A stretch of 64,000 nt of DNA from JAHRAW01 sp965226545 (GCA_965226545.1 OZ245364.1:1798001-1862000); one strand, 5' to 3'. Counted from the first letter of the stretch, positions 1 through 9,098 are shown. Notes: a model not told the origin generated them from the sequence alone. Program-made: numbers and translations.

Positions 1-2
1 TG

Positions 3-758
3 TTGTACACCTTCTACGCCCTACTCCGTTGCCAGATAAACCCTTCACTCGGCCCGCCGTTGCCGGAACACATGCGCGCCAAATCGATGGCGTATGTATG
101 GAAGGAATTCGCGCTCGGCTTGGTGCCGCCGGCGGCGTTGGTCGGCTTTGCCCTCGGCAGCATCCTGCTCGGCTTCGCCACGCCAACCGAAGCCGCCGGC
201 ATGGGCGCCATCGGCGCATTCCTGCTTGCAGCCGCCTATCGCAAACTCACCTGGCGCGGCTTTCAAGACGCGCTGATTAAAACCCTGGAAATCTCCGCGT
301 TAATTTTGGTGCTGGTCGCCGCCAGCAATTTCTTCGGCGCCGTATTCTCCCGCCTCGGCACGCCGGGCATGCTGACCAACCATCTGCTCGCTTTGGAGAT
401 GTCGCCGTATATGGTGCTGTTCATGATTATGGCGTTGATTTTCCTCCTCGGCTGGCCGCTCGAATGGGTGCCGATTGTGCTGATTATCGTGCCGATTCTG
501 TTGCCAGTCGTCGAACAACTCGGCTTCAATCTCGTCTGGTTCGGCATCTTAGTCGCCGTCAACCTACAAACCGCCTGGCTGTCCCCGCCGGTCGCCCTAT
601 CCGCCTACTTCCTAAAAGGCGTCGTCCCCGATTGGGATTTAAAGGACATCTACGCCGGAATGATGCAGTTCATGCTCATCCAACTGATTGGCTTGCTGCT
701 GATTATTTTCTTCCCGCAGATTGCGTTGTGGTTGCCGGAGGTTTTGTATGGGCGGTAG
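3..758 (+). CDS. TRAP transporter large permease subunit (DctM type), 5' end outside window
   Basis: This is the C-terminal 251 residues of a tripartite ATP-independent periplasmic transporter large membrane subunit, an inner-membrane protein that drives Na+-coupled uptake of organic acids or sulfonates. The family is usually about 430 residues, so roughly the first 180 lie before the window; the frame is open to base 3. Several hydrophobic helices are visible, and the segment LSPPVALSAYFLKGVVP near residue 200 is typical of DctM C-termini. The hpsN-like gene 5 kb downstream on the same strand suggests it was part of a DHPS uptake and catabolism cluster (hpsM-like), now separated by inserted genes. 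Substrate is inference; family is secure. Confidence 0.9.
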   Translation: MYTFYALLRCQINPSLGPPLPEHMRAKSMAYVWKEFALGLVPPAALVGFALGSILLGFATPTEAAGMGAIGAFLLAAAYRKLTWRGFQDALIKTLEISALILVLVAASNFFGAVFSRLGTPGMLTNHLLALEMSPYMVLFMIMALIFLLGWPLEWVPIVLIIVPILLPVVEQLGFNLVWFGILVAVNLQTAWLSPPVALSAYFLKGVVPDWDLKDIYAGMMQFMLIQLIGLLLIIFFPQIALWLPEVLYGR

Positions 759-846
759 TTGTACGCCGCTTTCTGAACGCGAAAATTTTTTGATTTGTTT
801 TGTGATATAACTGGCGTAGACACTAATCATATACGGCACGAAAACA

Positions 847-2865
847 ATGTCTGATTTAGGTCCCGGCAGAAATGCGCCCGCCGATTATGTGGCAATATGC
901 CGCAACATCGCTGACAGTTACCCTGAAGGTATTTCGCATGGGTTGCAAAAAGACGCCATCCAAAACTCTTTGGATGCGCGCAAAAGCAAAAAAGCCACCG
1001 TGCACGTTTATTTCCGCGTGGTAAAAACCCGTCGCGGAAACTTCCTTACTTTCACTGACAGCAATACGACCGGTCTCACCGGCGATGTCAAGAGCGACAT
1101 TGAAGATTACAAGCGTCTGGGCGAAGATGACCATTGGGCAAGATTTGAAGCTTTTGCATTCACAAAAGCCGACCCTGACGCTTTGGGGGCAAGAGGACAA
1201 GGCAAATTCATTTTTCTTCGTGCATCAGAACAATATCGCATGTTCTACGACACATTGCGGGATGACGGTGTATACCGACTTGGCGCCACCGAAGTAACCA
1301 CAGTTGGCCGCGAGAACTTCCCGTCTGGCGAAAAATGGGAAGATGCAACCGCAAAAGCGCGACTGCAGGAACACTGCGGATTAGACCCGCTGAGCGAAGT
1401 CGGCACTCGAATTATTGTCTGCGACCCCATCGAGGAAGTGTTGGAAGCGATTCGCAATGGCGAATTTGCTGGTGCCATTCAGGAAACTTGGTTTCGCGCG
1501 ATTGAGAAAAAACAATTGAAGGTGTGGATTGACGCGTTTGACAAACGCGAGTCTGTTAATATTCCGGACATTCATCCGTTACCGAACAAAGATTCTGGTA
1601 ACAACAAGACGTGGGTATTCCAAAAAGATTTTAATGATCCTGTTGTTACTGGCGACTTCAGAATTAAAAATTTTCACGCCGCATACCTTCCGGAATCTGA
1701 CATTCCGGAAGCACTGCAAGGCATCGCAATTTTACAAGGCGGCATGAAAATCACCTCGCGCAATATTGATATGGCACCGCGAGATGTTAAGGAAAAAATC
1801 ACCGGTTTTATCGAGTTTGACCGGGAACTGGACCAAGAGTTGCGAAAAGGCAACAACCAAAACCCCAACCACTACGATTTAAACTGGCGTCGTAGCACAC
1901 CATCCGCCATCAAGAGTTTTATCGGGCGCCAATTACAAGATTTTGGACACAAAAAACTGGGAATTGGCGAAGACCGTCGAGCGCGGCAAAAGCGCACTCG
2001 AGATAACGCTGAGCAAGAAGCGATGAATATGTTGATGCGCTATGCGCCCGACTTGTCGCTCGCCGGCGGCAAAGTACGCCCTGGTCCAAACCCACCTCCG
2101 CCGTCGCCGCCCCCACCCCCGTCGCACAAAAAAATTGGCGTTGGCATGTCGGTGCAATTCCCGGACGAAGCGAAAAAACCTCGCGTCGACTGGGGGGATG
2201 AAATCCGGGTCACGGCGTCCTGTTTCAACAAAACAACGGCGGGCATTGCCGGCAAATTTGCTTTGCAAGTTTTACATGCCGACACGCCCATCGAAAAATT
2301 GACCGAGGATGTAAATATTGATTTGCCCTCGGGCAGCACCGGCGCGCGCATTGTGCAAATTAACAACAACGAGGCTTTTGTCATAAATCTGGATAAAGCC
2401 CGATACAAAAATGCCGGTGAATACCGCATCCACGCGACATTGATAAACAGCGATAGTGGCGACAAAGTGGATACAGCCCGCCGAAAATTCTGGCTGGCGG
2501 AAGACCCGCCGCGTCGTTTGCCATTTGAACTAATCGCAACGTCGCTCGACGATAACCACGCTCGTTGGATTCCGAACGGGAGCGTTAACGACTCCCCGGA
2601 AATTAGGTACAACACCAATCACCCGCATTACGAATCCTGCCAGGATGATGAGCAGAAGCATGCGGATTATTTGTTTAACATTTGCCTGGAAGGTGCATTG
2701 CATTTTATAATCACTCGTCCGCTTGGCGAAGACGAGAAGCCGGATTACACTCCGCTGGATACAACCGCAATTGTCGACGCCGACCCTCTCAACTTGCCGG
2801 GCATACTGTACGAAGAAATCAGCCTTTACTTCGCAAAAGTCCGATGGCGCATTCATGAGGATTGA
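847..2865 (+). CDS. GHKL-type ATPase with proline-rich linker and Ig-like C-terminal region, unknown function
   Basis: A 672-residue protein with an N-terminal Bergerat-fold (GHKL/HATPase) domain. The N-box is QKDAIQNSLDA (34-44), the G1-like motif TDSNTTGLTG (70-79) and the G2-like motif GARGQGKF (114-121). A proline-rich linker lies at about 412-428, followed by a beta-rich region resembling an Ig-like domain and a C-terminal domain I do not recognise. It has no histidine-kinase phosphoacceptor domain and no MutL or Hsp90 body. The next gene starts 2 bases after its stop, so the two are probably co-translated. Such ATPase-plus-partner pairs often sit in defence islands, and a DUF262-HNH gene lies nearby; the defence role is inference. 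Confidence 0.75.
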   Translation: MSDLGPGRNAPADYVAICRNIADSYPEGISHGLQKDAIQNSLDARKSKKATVHVYFRVVKTRRGNFLTFTDSNTTGLTGDVKSDIEDYKRLGEDDHWARFEAFAFTKADPDALGARGQGKFIFLRASEQYRMFYDTLRDDGVYRLGATEVTTVGRENFPSGEKWEDATAKARLQEHCGLDPLSEVGTRIIVCDPIEEVLEAIRNGEFAGAIQETWFRAIEKKQLKVWIDAFDKRESVNIPDIHPLPNKDSGNNKTWVFQKDFNDPVVTGDFRIKNFHAAYLPESDIPEALQGIAILQGGMKITSRNIDMAPRDVKEKITGFIEFDRELDQELRKGNNQNPNHYDLNWRRSTPSAIKSFIGRQLQDFGHKKLGIGEDRRARQKRTRDNAEQEAMNMLMRYAPDLSLAGGKVRPGPNPPPPSPPPPPSHKKIGVGMSVQFPDEAKKPRVDWGDEIRVTASCFNKTTAGIAGKFALQVLHADTPIEKLTEDVNIDLPSGSTGARIVQINNNEAFVINLDKARYKNAGEYRIHATLINSDSGDKVDTARRKFWLAEDPPRRLPFELIATSLDDNHARWIPNGSVNDSPEIRYNTNHPHYESCQDDEQKHADYLFNICLEGALHFIITRPLGEDEKPDYTPLDTTAIVDADPLNLPGILYEEISLYFAKVRWRIHED

Positions 2866-2867
2866 AC

Positions 2868-3539
2868 ATGTCAGTTTTATTGCGTGAAAATGCAACCATA
2901 CGGGGCGAGCAAAAGGAAATCAAAGTTTTCCGCCCGTCCGGTTCTTTATCCCGGGAAAGCCGGGAACGCGCCGAACAACTTGATGTTTTTTTGGCGCGTG
3001 AAGTGCCGATTATGGCGGGGCGCGTAATGGACGTTCCGAAAAACAACACGCTCAAAAAATGGTACCGGTTTGGTCGGGAACTGCGCAAGATTTTGGACAA
3101 CAACAATCTTGTGTCTCGTTACGACCTGGAAAACGGTTTAATTTGGGCGGCTATCAAACAACATTTGCCGAAATCTATCGGCATCAAGGGAGCGGGGGAA
3201 GTGCAGGATGCAAAAACAAAACTTGGAGGGCACCGCGGGCACCTTGCAGAATGCTACGCAATTGCCGAACATGCTTGGGAAGATATCGAGTGGTTAAAAC
3301 GCTGGACCGATTGGACAGAGTTTCACAACAGAGAAAGCATGTGCCGAGATAAGCGCGTACTTAAATTACTGCGCGAGGAAATTGCAAAAATGAGTCCATA
3401 CCCGAACCGTGATGTTTTTAGAGACATCATAAAACTGCTTTCGGCGCAAACCACCGGGAAAGACATCGCGGTGCTTGACGATTCCGTAATCACGGAAAAG
3501 GTCCGTCAAGTTTTTAAGCAAATCAACCTTTCCGCTTAA
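2868..3539 (+). CDS. Hypothetical protein paired with the GHKL ATPase
   Basis: A 223-residue soluble, charged protein that I do not recognise. The ATG at 2868 is chosen because GAGG at 2857-2860 is spaced 7 bases from it; an in-frame TTG at 2862 has no room for a ribosome site. It starts 2 bases after the stop of the GHKL-ATPase gene, indicating translational coupling and probably a physical or functional pair. No signal peptide or membrane segment is seen. The central part carries tryptophan-rich helices (AEHAWEDIEWLKRWTDW near residues 140-156). The obvious hypothesis is an effector or adaptor for the upstream ATPase, but nothing in the sequence fixes the activity. Confidence 0.7.
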   Translation: MSVLLRENATIRGEQKEIKVFRPSGSLSRESRERAEQLDVFLAREVPIMAGRVMDVPKNNTLKKWYRFGRELRKILDNNNLVSRYDLENGLIWAAIKQHLPKSIGIKGAGEVQDAKTKLGGHRGHLAECYAIAEHAWEDIEWLKRWTDWTEFHNRESMCRDKRVLKLLREEIAKMSPYPNRDVFRDIIKLLSAQTTGKDIAVLDDSVITEKVRQVFKQINLSA

Positions 3540-3628
3540 TGGACGGTAAAATAAAACAAATCAATAAATGCCAATTATCGATAAAAAACACACTCAAAAC
3601 ACAGACAACTTTCCCGACCATCCAACCC

Positions 3629-4300
3629 ATGCCAACCGAAAACTACGCCCTCTATCTCCTGGTCGCCGTCGGCTACATCGCATCGCCCGGGCCGGCGGTG
3701 TTTTTTGCCATCAACGGCGGCGCGACCATCGGCATTGGCAACACCGCCGTTGTTTTGTTCGGCAATACGATTGGCTTGGGGGCGTTGGCGTTAATCTCCG
3801 CGCTTGGCGTTGGGGCGGTGATACTCAACTCGGATGTGTTAACAAGCGTCATTAAAATCGCCGGCGCGCTGTGGTTGATTTACATGGGCGCAAAAATGAT
3901 TTTGGCGAAGCCGTCCAACCCGCCGACCGTCAACACCGTCGCCCGCGCCAAGCCGGGTTGGGACAACAAACTGGTCGGGTTTTGCGAAGGGTTTTTGTTG
4001 GCGATTACCAACCCCAAACCCATCATCTTTTTCGTTTCCATTTACCCGCAATTCGTCGCGCCCAACACAAGTGCGATTCAACAGTTAACCGCACTCGGCG
4101 TAACTTTCATGTGCCTGTCCTTTGTCGTGCTTAATGGCTATTCGATTTTTTCCAAACTAACCATCGGCCGCATCGCCAACCCGCGCACCGCGCGAATCAT
4201 CAACTGGATTTTCGGAATCACATTTGTGGCGTTGGCGTTTTTTCTCATCCGCCAAATTCCCGTTATCGACCGTATTGCAGGGTATACTGCGCGTCCGTGA
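3629..4300 (+). CDS. LysE/RhtB family amino-acid exporter
   Basis: A 223-residue inner-membrane protein of the LysE/RhtB/CadD superfamily, which exports amino acids or related small metabolites. The N-terminal signature IASPGPAVFFAINGG matches the family's conserved PGP loop, and about six hydrophobic segments follow, the usual number. The ATG at 3629 is preferred over an in-frame ATG at 3539 because the homologous part begins with MPTENYALYLLVAVGY. It sits between the ATPase pair and the DUF262-HNH gene on the same strand. Substrate cannot be told; exporters of this family are common passengers and may be unrelated to their neighbours. Confidence 0.85.
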   Translation: MPTENYALYLLVAVGYIASPGPAVFFAINGGATIGIGNTAVVLFGNTIGLGALALISALGVGAVILNSDVLTSVIKIAGALWLIYMGAKMILAKPSNPPTVNTVARAKPGWDNKLVGFCEGFLLAITNPKPIIFFVSIYPQFVAPNTSAIQQLTALGVTFMCLSFVVLNGYSIFSKLTIGRIANPRTARIINWIFGITFVALAFFLIRQIPVIDRIAGYTARP

Positions 4301-4376
4301 CCACCACTTTTTTATTTTTTAAGCGGTTTTGCGTTAAGATTGATGATGTTTTTAACCAAACTTAAGAGATTATGAA

Positions 4377-5624
4377 ATGAAAATTCAACAATTTATTAAC
4401 GAACGACACAAATACAAAGTCGATAAAACCTACCAACGACCGGAAGGCGTTTGGTCGCGCGCGGACAAGCAATGTTTGATTGACACCATTCTCCGTGCGG
4501 AACCGATTCCTATATTTTTCCTGAATCACATTTCACGGGAAGATTTTTATTACATTGTCGATGGACAACAACGGTTGCATGCAATCCAACAGTTCCATGA
4601 CAATAAATTTACACTTGACGAAAAGTTTTCGTTGTCGAAAGACCACGGAAAAAATTTTAACGGCAACAACCCAATTTCTGATGAGCAGCGTGAGCAGTTT
4701 CTGGAGTACAAACTTAACTTCAAAATGCTCAAGGATTATGATGACGAACGCATAAGAATGATTTTTTCGCGCCTACAACGCGGAAAACCGCTTCAATTAG
4801 GCGAAAGATTAAATGCTAAACCCGGCAATATTGTGTTGCGCATGCGAGAAATCGCCGAGCATCCATTTATGCGCGAATCGATTGGGGTACCCAAAAAACG
4901 TTACGGCAATTATCCGGACGCAGCGCGCATATTGTTTTACGAAAAATTCGGCGCCAAGCACATGGGGGCGGAAGAAATCAACAACTTTTTCGACACATAC
5001 CGCGATATGGATAGAAACGACAAAGATTACAAATCTGTTGTCCGCGTCCTAAATTACCTTGCCCGGTGTTTCCCGTCGGAGCCGGGAGATTACGCGTATT
5101 TAAGCAAGCACGCGTGGGTATTGGCGGCATATGGCATGGCGCGTAACTTGCTGTTGCGATATTCGACCGCCAACATTGAAAACAAAATCCAAGGTTTTGT
5201 TCGTTCGTTTCACAGCAAAGTCTATTCTGAGGATTGGCGCGGTTCCAACCCGGAAATCCAAAAATTTTACGAAAATGTTCGCGGCGGCTGGTCGGAAAAA
5301 ATCATCAGCCTGCGAGCCGACATCCTGTTAAAACATTGCTTGGAGAAAATCAAACCCAACGCATTGAGCGATACTCGGCAAATTACCGATGAAGAAAAGG
5401 CGCGCATATACGGCGAGCGAGGAGAGTGCTGCGAACGTTGCAGCACGCAGTTTAATGACCACAGGGAGCCGGAGTATCACCACATCAAACGATATGTCGA
5501 CGGTGGCGAAAGCCACATCGACAATATTGAAATGCTTTGCCGCGAATGCCATAAAAAAGTGCATGGCAAGAGCGACATTACTGAAACCGTGTCGATGCAA
5601 GACGAACCCGACGATGTAGAATAG
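4377..5624 (+). CDS. DUF262 (ParB/sulfiredoxin-like) protein with C-terminal HNH endonuclease
   Basis: A 415-residue two-domain protein. The N-terminal DUF262 domain shows VDGQQRLHAI (61-70), the DGQQR nucleotide-binding signature shared with ParB/Srx-like NTPases and with GmrS-type restriction proteins. The C-terminus (about 345-395) is an HNH nuclease: two CxxC pairs (CERC and CREC) bracket the YHHIKR core that supplies the catalytic histidine. GmrSD-like type IV enzymes fuse DUF262 to a nuclease and attack modified phage DNA, so a restriction role is plausible. ATG 4377 follows an A-rich leader with AAGAGAT. It lies just upstream of hpsN but reads as an inserted accessory gene. Confidence 0.85.
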   Translation: MKIQQFINERHKYKVDKTYQRPEGVWSRADKQCLIDTILRAEPIPIFFLNHISREDFYYIVDGQQRLHAIQQFHDNKFTLDEKFSLSKDHGKNFNGNNPISDEQREQFLEYKLNFKMLKDYDDERIRMIFSRLQRGKPLQLGERLNAKPGNIVLRMREIAEHPFMRESIGVPKKRYGNYPDAARILFYEKFGAKHMGAEEINNFFDTYRDMDRNDKDYKSVVRVLNYLARCFPSEPGDYAYLSKHAWVLAAYGMARNLLLRYSTANIENKIQGFVRSFHSKVYSEDWRGSNPEIQKFYENVRGGWSEKIISLRADILLKHCLEKIKPNALSDTRQITDEEKARIYGERGECCERCSTQFNDHREPEYHHIKRYVDGGESHIDNIEMLCRECHKKVHGKSDITETVSMQDEPDDVE

Positions 5625-5657
5625 CGACGCCACAAACACCACACAGGTAAACCAAAC

Positions 5658-6959
5658 ATGCACCATTTAAAACAAGCCGCCAAAACCCCCACCACCGGCG
5701 AAGGCGACACACTCGACACCGTGCGCACGATGTTGCGCGAGATTGAAGCCGAAGGCGAGGCGCGGGTGCGGCGGTATGCGCGCGAGTTGGATGGTTGGGA
5801 GGGGGAAATTGTCGTTGGGCGCGAGGCGATTGATGCGGCGGCGGCGGCGTTGGATTCGCGCACGCGGCGGGATATTGCGTTTGCGCATGCGCGGGTTAAA
5901 AAATTCGCCGAGGCGCAACTCGACAGTATGCGCGAATTCGAAATCGAATTGTCGCCGGGCTTGATGGCCGGGCAACGATTGGTGCCGGTCGCCACCGCCG
6001 GTTGTTATGTGCCGGGCGGGCGGTATGCGCACATCGCTTCGGCGATTATGAGCGTGACCACCGCGCGCGTCGCCGGCGTGCCCAATGTCATCGCCTGTTC
6101 GCCGGCGCATCGCGAGCGCGGCGTTCATCCGGCGATTTTATACGCCGCCGATTTGGCCGGCGCCGACACCATACTCGCCTTGGGCGGCGTGCAGGGCGTC
6201 GCCGCGCTTGCCTTCGGGCATTTCACCGGGCATGCGGCCGATATTTTGGTCGGGCCCGGCAATCGTTTTGTCGCCGAAGCCAAGCGCATTTTATTCGGGC
6301 GAGTCGGCATCGATTTATTTGCCGGGCCGACCGAGATTTTGGTCATTGCCGATGAATCCGCAGACGCCGAATTGGTCGCATCGGATTTGGTCGGGCAAGC
6401 CGAACACGGTTTGGATTCGCCGGCGTGGTTGGTCACCACTTCGCGCGCGCTTGGCGAACGCGTGTTGGAATTGATGCCGAAATACATCGATCGCCTGCCG
6501 CAACCAAATCGCGACACCGCGCATTGCGCGTGGCGCGATTACGGCGAAGTGGTCGTCGTCGATTCGCGCGAGGCGGCGGTTGCAGTCAGCGACGATTACG
6601 CGCCCGAACATCTCGAAGTGCATGCCGATGAGTTGGAGTGGTGGCGGCAACATCTGCGCAACTACGGCTCATTGTTTTTGGGCGAACAAACCACCGTCGC
6701 CTACGGCGATAAATGCAGCGGCACAAATCACATCCTGCCGACCAAACGCGCGGCGCGTTACACCGGCGGCTTGAGCGTCGCCAAGTTTATTAAGGTGCTG
6801 ACTTGGCAACGCATGACCGCCGAAGCCAACCGCGAAGTCGGCGCCGTCACCGCGCGCATCTCGCGCTCCGAAGGCATGCATGGTCACGCCTTAACCGGCG
6901 ACGACCGACTCGGCAAATACTTCCCCGGCGAACATTTCGAATTGGGCGGCGACGATTAA
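5658..6959 (+). CDS. hpsN: Sulfopropanediol 3-dehydrogenase (HpsN-like, histidinol-dehydrogenase family)
   Basis: A 433-residue member of the histidinol dehydrogenase superfamily. HpsN oxidises (R)-2,3-dihydroxypropane-1-sulfonate to (R)-sulfolactate with NAD+ in the cytoplasm. Family signatures seen are AGCYVPGGRYAHIASAIMSV (residues about 115-134), LVGPGNRFVAEAKR, DLFAGPTEIL and SGTNHILPT. The YVPGGRYAHIAS variant points to the HpsN branch rather than biosynthetic HisD (usually YIPGG..APLPS), and no other his genes are nearby. The SDR and zinc dehydrogenase genes downstream, and a TRAP permease upstream, are the expected partners in DHPS degradation. A true HisD remains the alternative. Confidence 0.8.
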   Translation: MHHLKQAAKTPTTGEGDTLDTVRTMLREIEAEGEARVRRYARELDGWEGEIVVGREAIDAAAAALDSRTRRDIAFAHARVKKFAEAQLDSMREFEIELSPGLMAGQRLVPVATAGCYVPGGRYAHIASAIMSVTTARVAGVPNVIACSPAHRERGVHPAILYAADLAGADTILALGGVQGVAALAFGHFTGHAADILVGPGNRFVAEAKRILFGRVGIDLFAGPTEILVIADESADAELVASDLVGQAEHGLDSPAWLVTTSRALGERVLELMPKYIDRLPQPNRDTAHCAWRDYGEVVVVDSREAAVAVSDDYAPEHLEVHADELEWWRQHLRNYGSLFLGEQTTVAYGDKCSGTNHILPTKRAARYTGGLSVAKFIKVLTWQRMTAEANREVGAVTARISRSEGMHGHALTGDDRLGKYFPGEHFELGGDD

Positions 6960-7078
6960 TCGATGATGTTGATGTTGGCGTTAACGTTGACCGCGACGTC
7001 GACATTAACGTCGACCTTAACTTCGACATCGACCTCATCCGCTTCGAACTTAATCCCGCCTCGCATCGACACCATCGA
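6960..7078. repeat. Degenerate GAYGTY hexamer tract between hpsN and the SDR gene
   Basis: From about 6962 to 7050 the spacer is built of imperfect 6-base units of the form GAYGTY or GACATY. On the plus strand the tract is open in all of its first part and would read as alternating D/N and V/I residues, but the SDR homology begins only at 7079, so it is treated as non-coding. Confidence 0.7.
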
Positions 7079-7873
7079 ATGAACACCGCCGCCGAATTGC
7101 AAACAACGCGCGCGCGCGAATTGTTTTCGTTGGATGAAAAACACGCGCTGATTAGCGGCGGCGGCAGCGGCATCGGGCAAACGATTGGCGAAGCCTTGGC
7201 AAGCGCCGGCGCGCGCGTCACCTTAATCGGCAGACGCGCCGATGCACTTAGAAAAAGCGCCGCGCGAATTCACCAACAAGGCGGACGCGCCGAAATATAC
7301 GCATGCGATTTAACCGAATTGGCGCGCATGGAAGAACACGTCGCCGCCATCACCGCACAACATCAATCGCCGGATATTTTGGTCAACGCCGCCGGCTGGC
7401 GCAAACGCGAATCTGCAAGCGACACTTCGGTTGACGCTTGGCAACGCACCTTGGACACCAACTTGTCCGCGCCGTTTTTTTTGGCGCGCGCGTGTGCGCC
7501 GGCGATGTGCGCGCGCGGCTGGGGGCGCATCGTCAACATCGCCTCGCTGCAATCCAAACTCGCCTTCGCCGGCGGCATCGCCTACGGCGCCTCCAAAGGC
7601 GGCGTCGCGCAATTGACTCGCGCGATGGCGATTGAATGGTCGGCGCACGGCGTCACCGCCAATGCAATTGCCCCGGGCTTTTTCCCCACCGCATTAACCG
7701 CGCCGCTGTTTGCCGACGACGACACCGCCGCCGCCCTGGCCGCGCGCACCGCAATTGGTCGCAACGGCCAACTCACCGACTTGGTCGGCGCGGCGATTTT
7801 TTTATGCGCACCAGCCAGCGATTACATCACCGGACAAGTACTGTATATTGACGGCGGCTTTACCGCGAAATAG
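7079..7873 (+). CDS. Short-chain dehydrogenase/reductase (SDR), candidate DHPS dehydrogenase partner
   Basis: A 264-residue classical SDR. The N-terminal Rossmann glycine motif is SGGGSGIGQ (about residues 20-28), NAAG follows strand 4, the catalytic serine lies in NIASLQS and the Tyr/Lys pair in YGASKGG; the C-terminus ends GQVLYIDGGF. In DHPS degraders an SDR (HpsO) and a zinc dehydrogenase (HpsP) interconvert DHPS enantiomers at C2 before HpsN acts, and this gene sits between an hpsN homologue and a zinc dehydrogenase. The open frame extends back to 6803 over the end of hpsN and the repeat tract, but only the part from ATG 7079 resembles SDRs. Gluconate 5-dehydrogenase-like activity is the main alternative. 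Confidence 0.85.
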   Translation: MNTAAELQTTRARELFSLDEKHALISGGGSGIGQTIGEALASAGARVTLIGRRADALRKSAARIHQQGGRAEIYACDLTELARMEEHVAAITAQHQSPDILVNAAGWRKRESASDTSVDAWQRTLDTNLSAPFFLARACAPAMCARGWGRIVNIASLQSKLAFAGGIAYGASKGGVAQLTRAMAIEWSAHGVTANAIAPGFFPTALTAPLFADDDTAAALAARTAIGRNGQLTDLVGAAIFLCAPASDYITGQVLYIDGGFTAK

Positions 7874-8108
7874 TTGCGGGTTAAGTTTGAAGTTAAAGTT
7901 AAAGTTAAAGTTAAAATGAAATTGTGACAAACTTAAAACGAAGTTGAAATTAAGTCAAAACAAAATTAAAGTTAACTTAAGTTAAAGTGGAACAATTGTT
8001 TTACTTTTTGTTTTATTTATTTATTATTAACTTTACTTTTAACTTTAACTTGCGTTAACGGTTAAAGTTAAAGCACACCAACGACAACCCATAGAGTAAC
8101 TTCATCCA
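7874..8108. repeat. AAAGTT repeat tract with opposed arms
   Basis: The 235-base spacer is AT-rich and repetitive. AAAGTT units run in one orientation at about 7888-7920, and AACTTT units in the opposite orientation at about 8029-8053, so the arms could fold into a long imperfect hairpin. No credible gene is seen. It separates the SDR from the zinc dehydrogenase. Confidence 0.7.
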
Positions 8109-9098
8109 ATGAAAGCCCTCGTTTACACCGCCAACCGCGAAATGACTTGGCGTGATGAACCGCCGCCGCAAGCGTCAAACGATGATGCATTGGTGGCAAT
8201 CGATTCGGTCGGCATTTGCGGCTCGGATATGCACGCTTATTTGGGACATGACCCGCGCCGCGTACCGCCGTTGATTCTTGGGCATGAAGCGGTCGGCACA
8301 TTGGTCGATGGCGAAAACGCCGGGATGCGCGTCGTGCTCAATCCGTTAATCACCTGCGGCGAATGCGCCGAGTGCATGAACGGGCGACAAAATTTATGCG
8401 TCAAGCGCGACTTAATCGGCATGTATCGCCCCGGCGCTTTCGCCGAACAAATCGCCATCCCGCGCCGCAACTTAATCCCGGCGCCGAATGATTTCGATGC
8501 GCACAAAGCCGCGCTGACCGAACCCGGCGCATGCGCCTTGCACGCCGTCAACCTCGCCGAAAAATCCCTGTCGCGCCCGATTAGCGAATCACGCGCGCTG
8601 GTGTTGGGCGGCGGCTCGGTCGGTTTACTGTGCGCATTAATCCTCGCCGACAAAGGCGCCGCCGACATCCACCTCGCCGAAACCAACGCCCGCCGCCGCA
8701 AAACCATCAGCCAAACCGCCGCCCTGCGCGTCTTCGACCCAATCGAAAACGCCCCGCAACAAAACGATTACGACGTCATCTTCGACGCCGTCGGCGCCGC
8801 CCCAACCCGCGCCACCGCCATCACCTGCGCCCGCCCCGGCGCGGTCATCGTGCATATCGGCTTAATGGATTCACAAGGCGATATCGATGTCCGCAAAATA
8901 ACCCTGCAGGAAATCACCTTCATCGGCTGCTACACCTACACGCCAATCGATTTACAAACCACCCTAACCAAACTCGCCGCCGGCGCCCTCGGCGATTTGG
9001 AATGGGCCGAACAACGCCCGATTAACGAAGGCGCACGGGCGTTTGCGGATTTGTTGGCTGGGGAATGTGCGGCGCCTAAGATTGTGTTGCGGGTGTGA
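8109..9098 (+). CDS. Zinc-dependent alcohol dehydrogenase (MDR family), candidate HpsP-like
   Basis: A 329-residue medium-chain dehydrogenase. The catalytic zinc site is seen in GICGSDMH and LGHEAVG, the structural zinc cysteines in CGECAECMNGRQNLC, and the NAD-binding glycine motif in VLGGGSVGLL. It is slightly short for the family (usually 340-350) but lacks no motif. Position after hpsN and an SDR suggests a DHPS 2-dehydrogenase role as for HpsP; threonine- or sorbitol-dehydrogenase-like activity is the alternative. It acts in the cytoplasm with NAD(P)+. The spacer upstream is a repeat tract, so it may have its own promoter. Confidence 0.85.
   Translation: MKALVYTANREMTWRDEPPPQASNDDALVAIDSVGICGSDMHAYLGHDPRRVPPLILGHEAVGTLVDGENAGMRVVLNPLITCGECAECMNGRQNLCVKRDLIGMYRPGAFAEQIAIPRRNLIPAPNDFDAHKAALTEPGACALHAVNLAEKSLSRPISESRALVLGGGSVGLLCALILADKGAADIHLAETNARRRKTISQTAALRVFDPIENAPQQNDYDVIFDAVGAAPTRATAITCARPGAVIVHIGLMDSQGDIDVRKITLQEITFIGCYTYTPIDLQTTLTKLAAGALGDLEWAEQRPINEGARAFADLLAGECAAPKIVLRV

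Noticed and set aside
5658..6959. Biosynthetic histidinol dehydrogenase HisD
   Set aside because: No other his genes are near, and the YVPGGRYAHIAS signature together with SDR and zinc dehydrogenase neighbours fits HpsN better; HisD is kept only as an alternative.
6803..7078. 92-residue upstream extension of the SDR frame
   Set aside because: It overlaps the end of hpsN and a repeat tract, and SDR similarity starts at the ATG at 7079.
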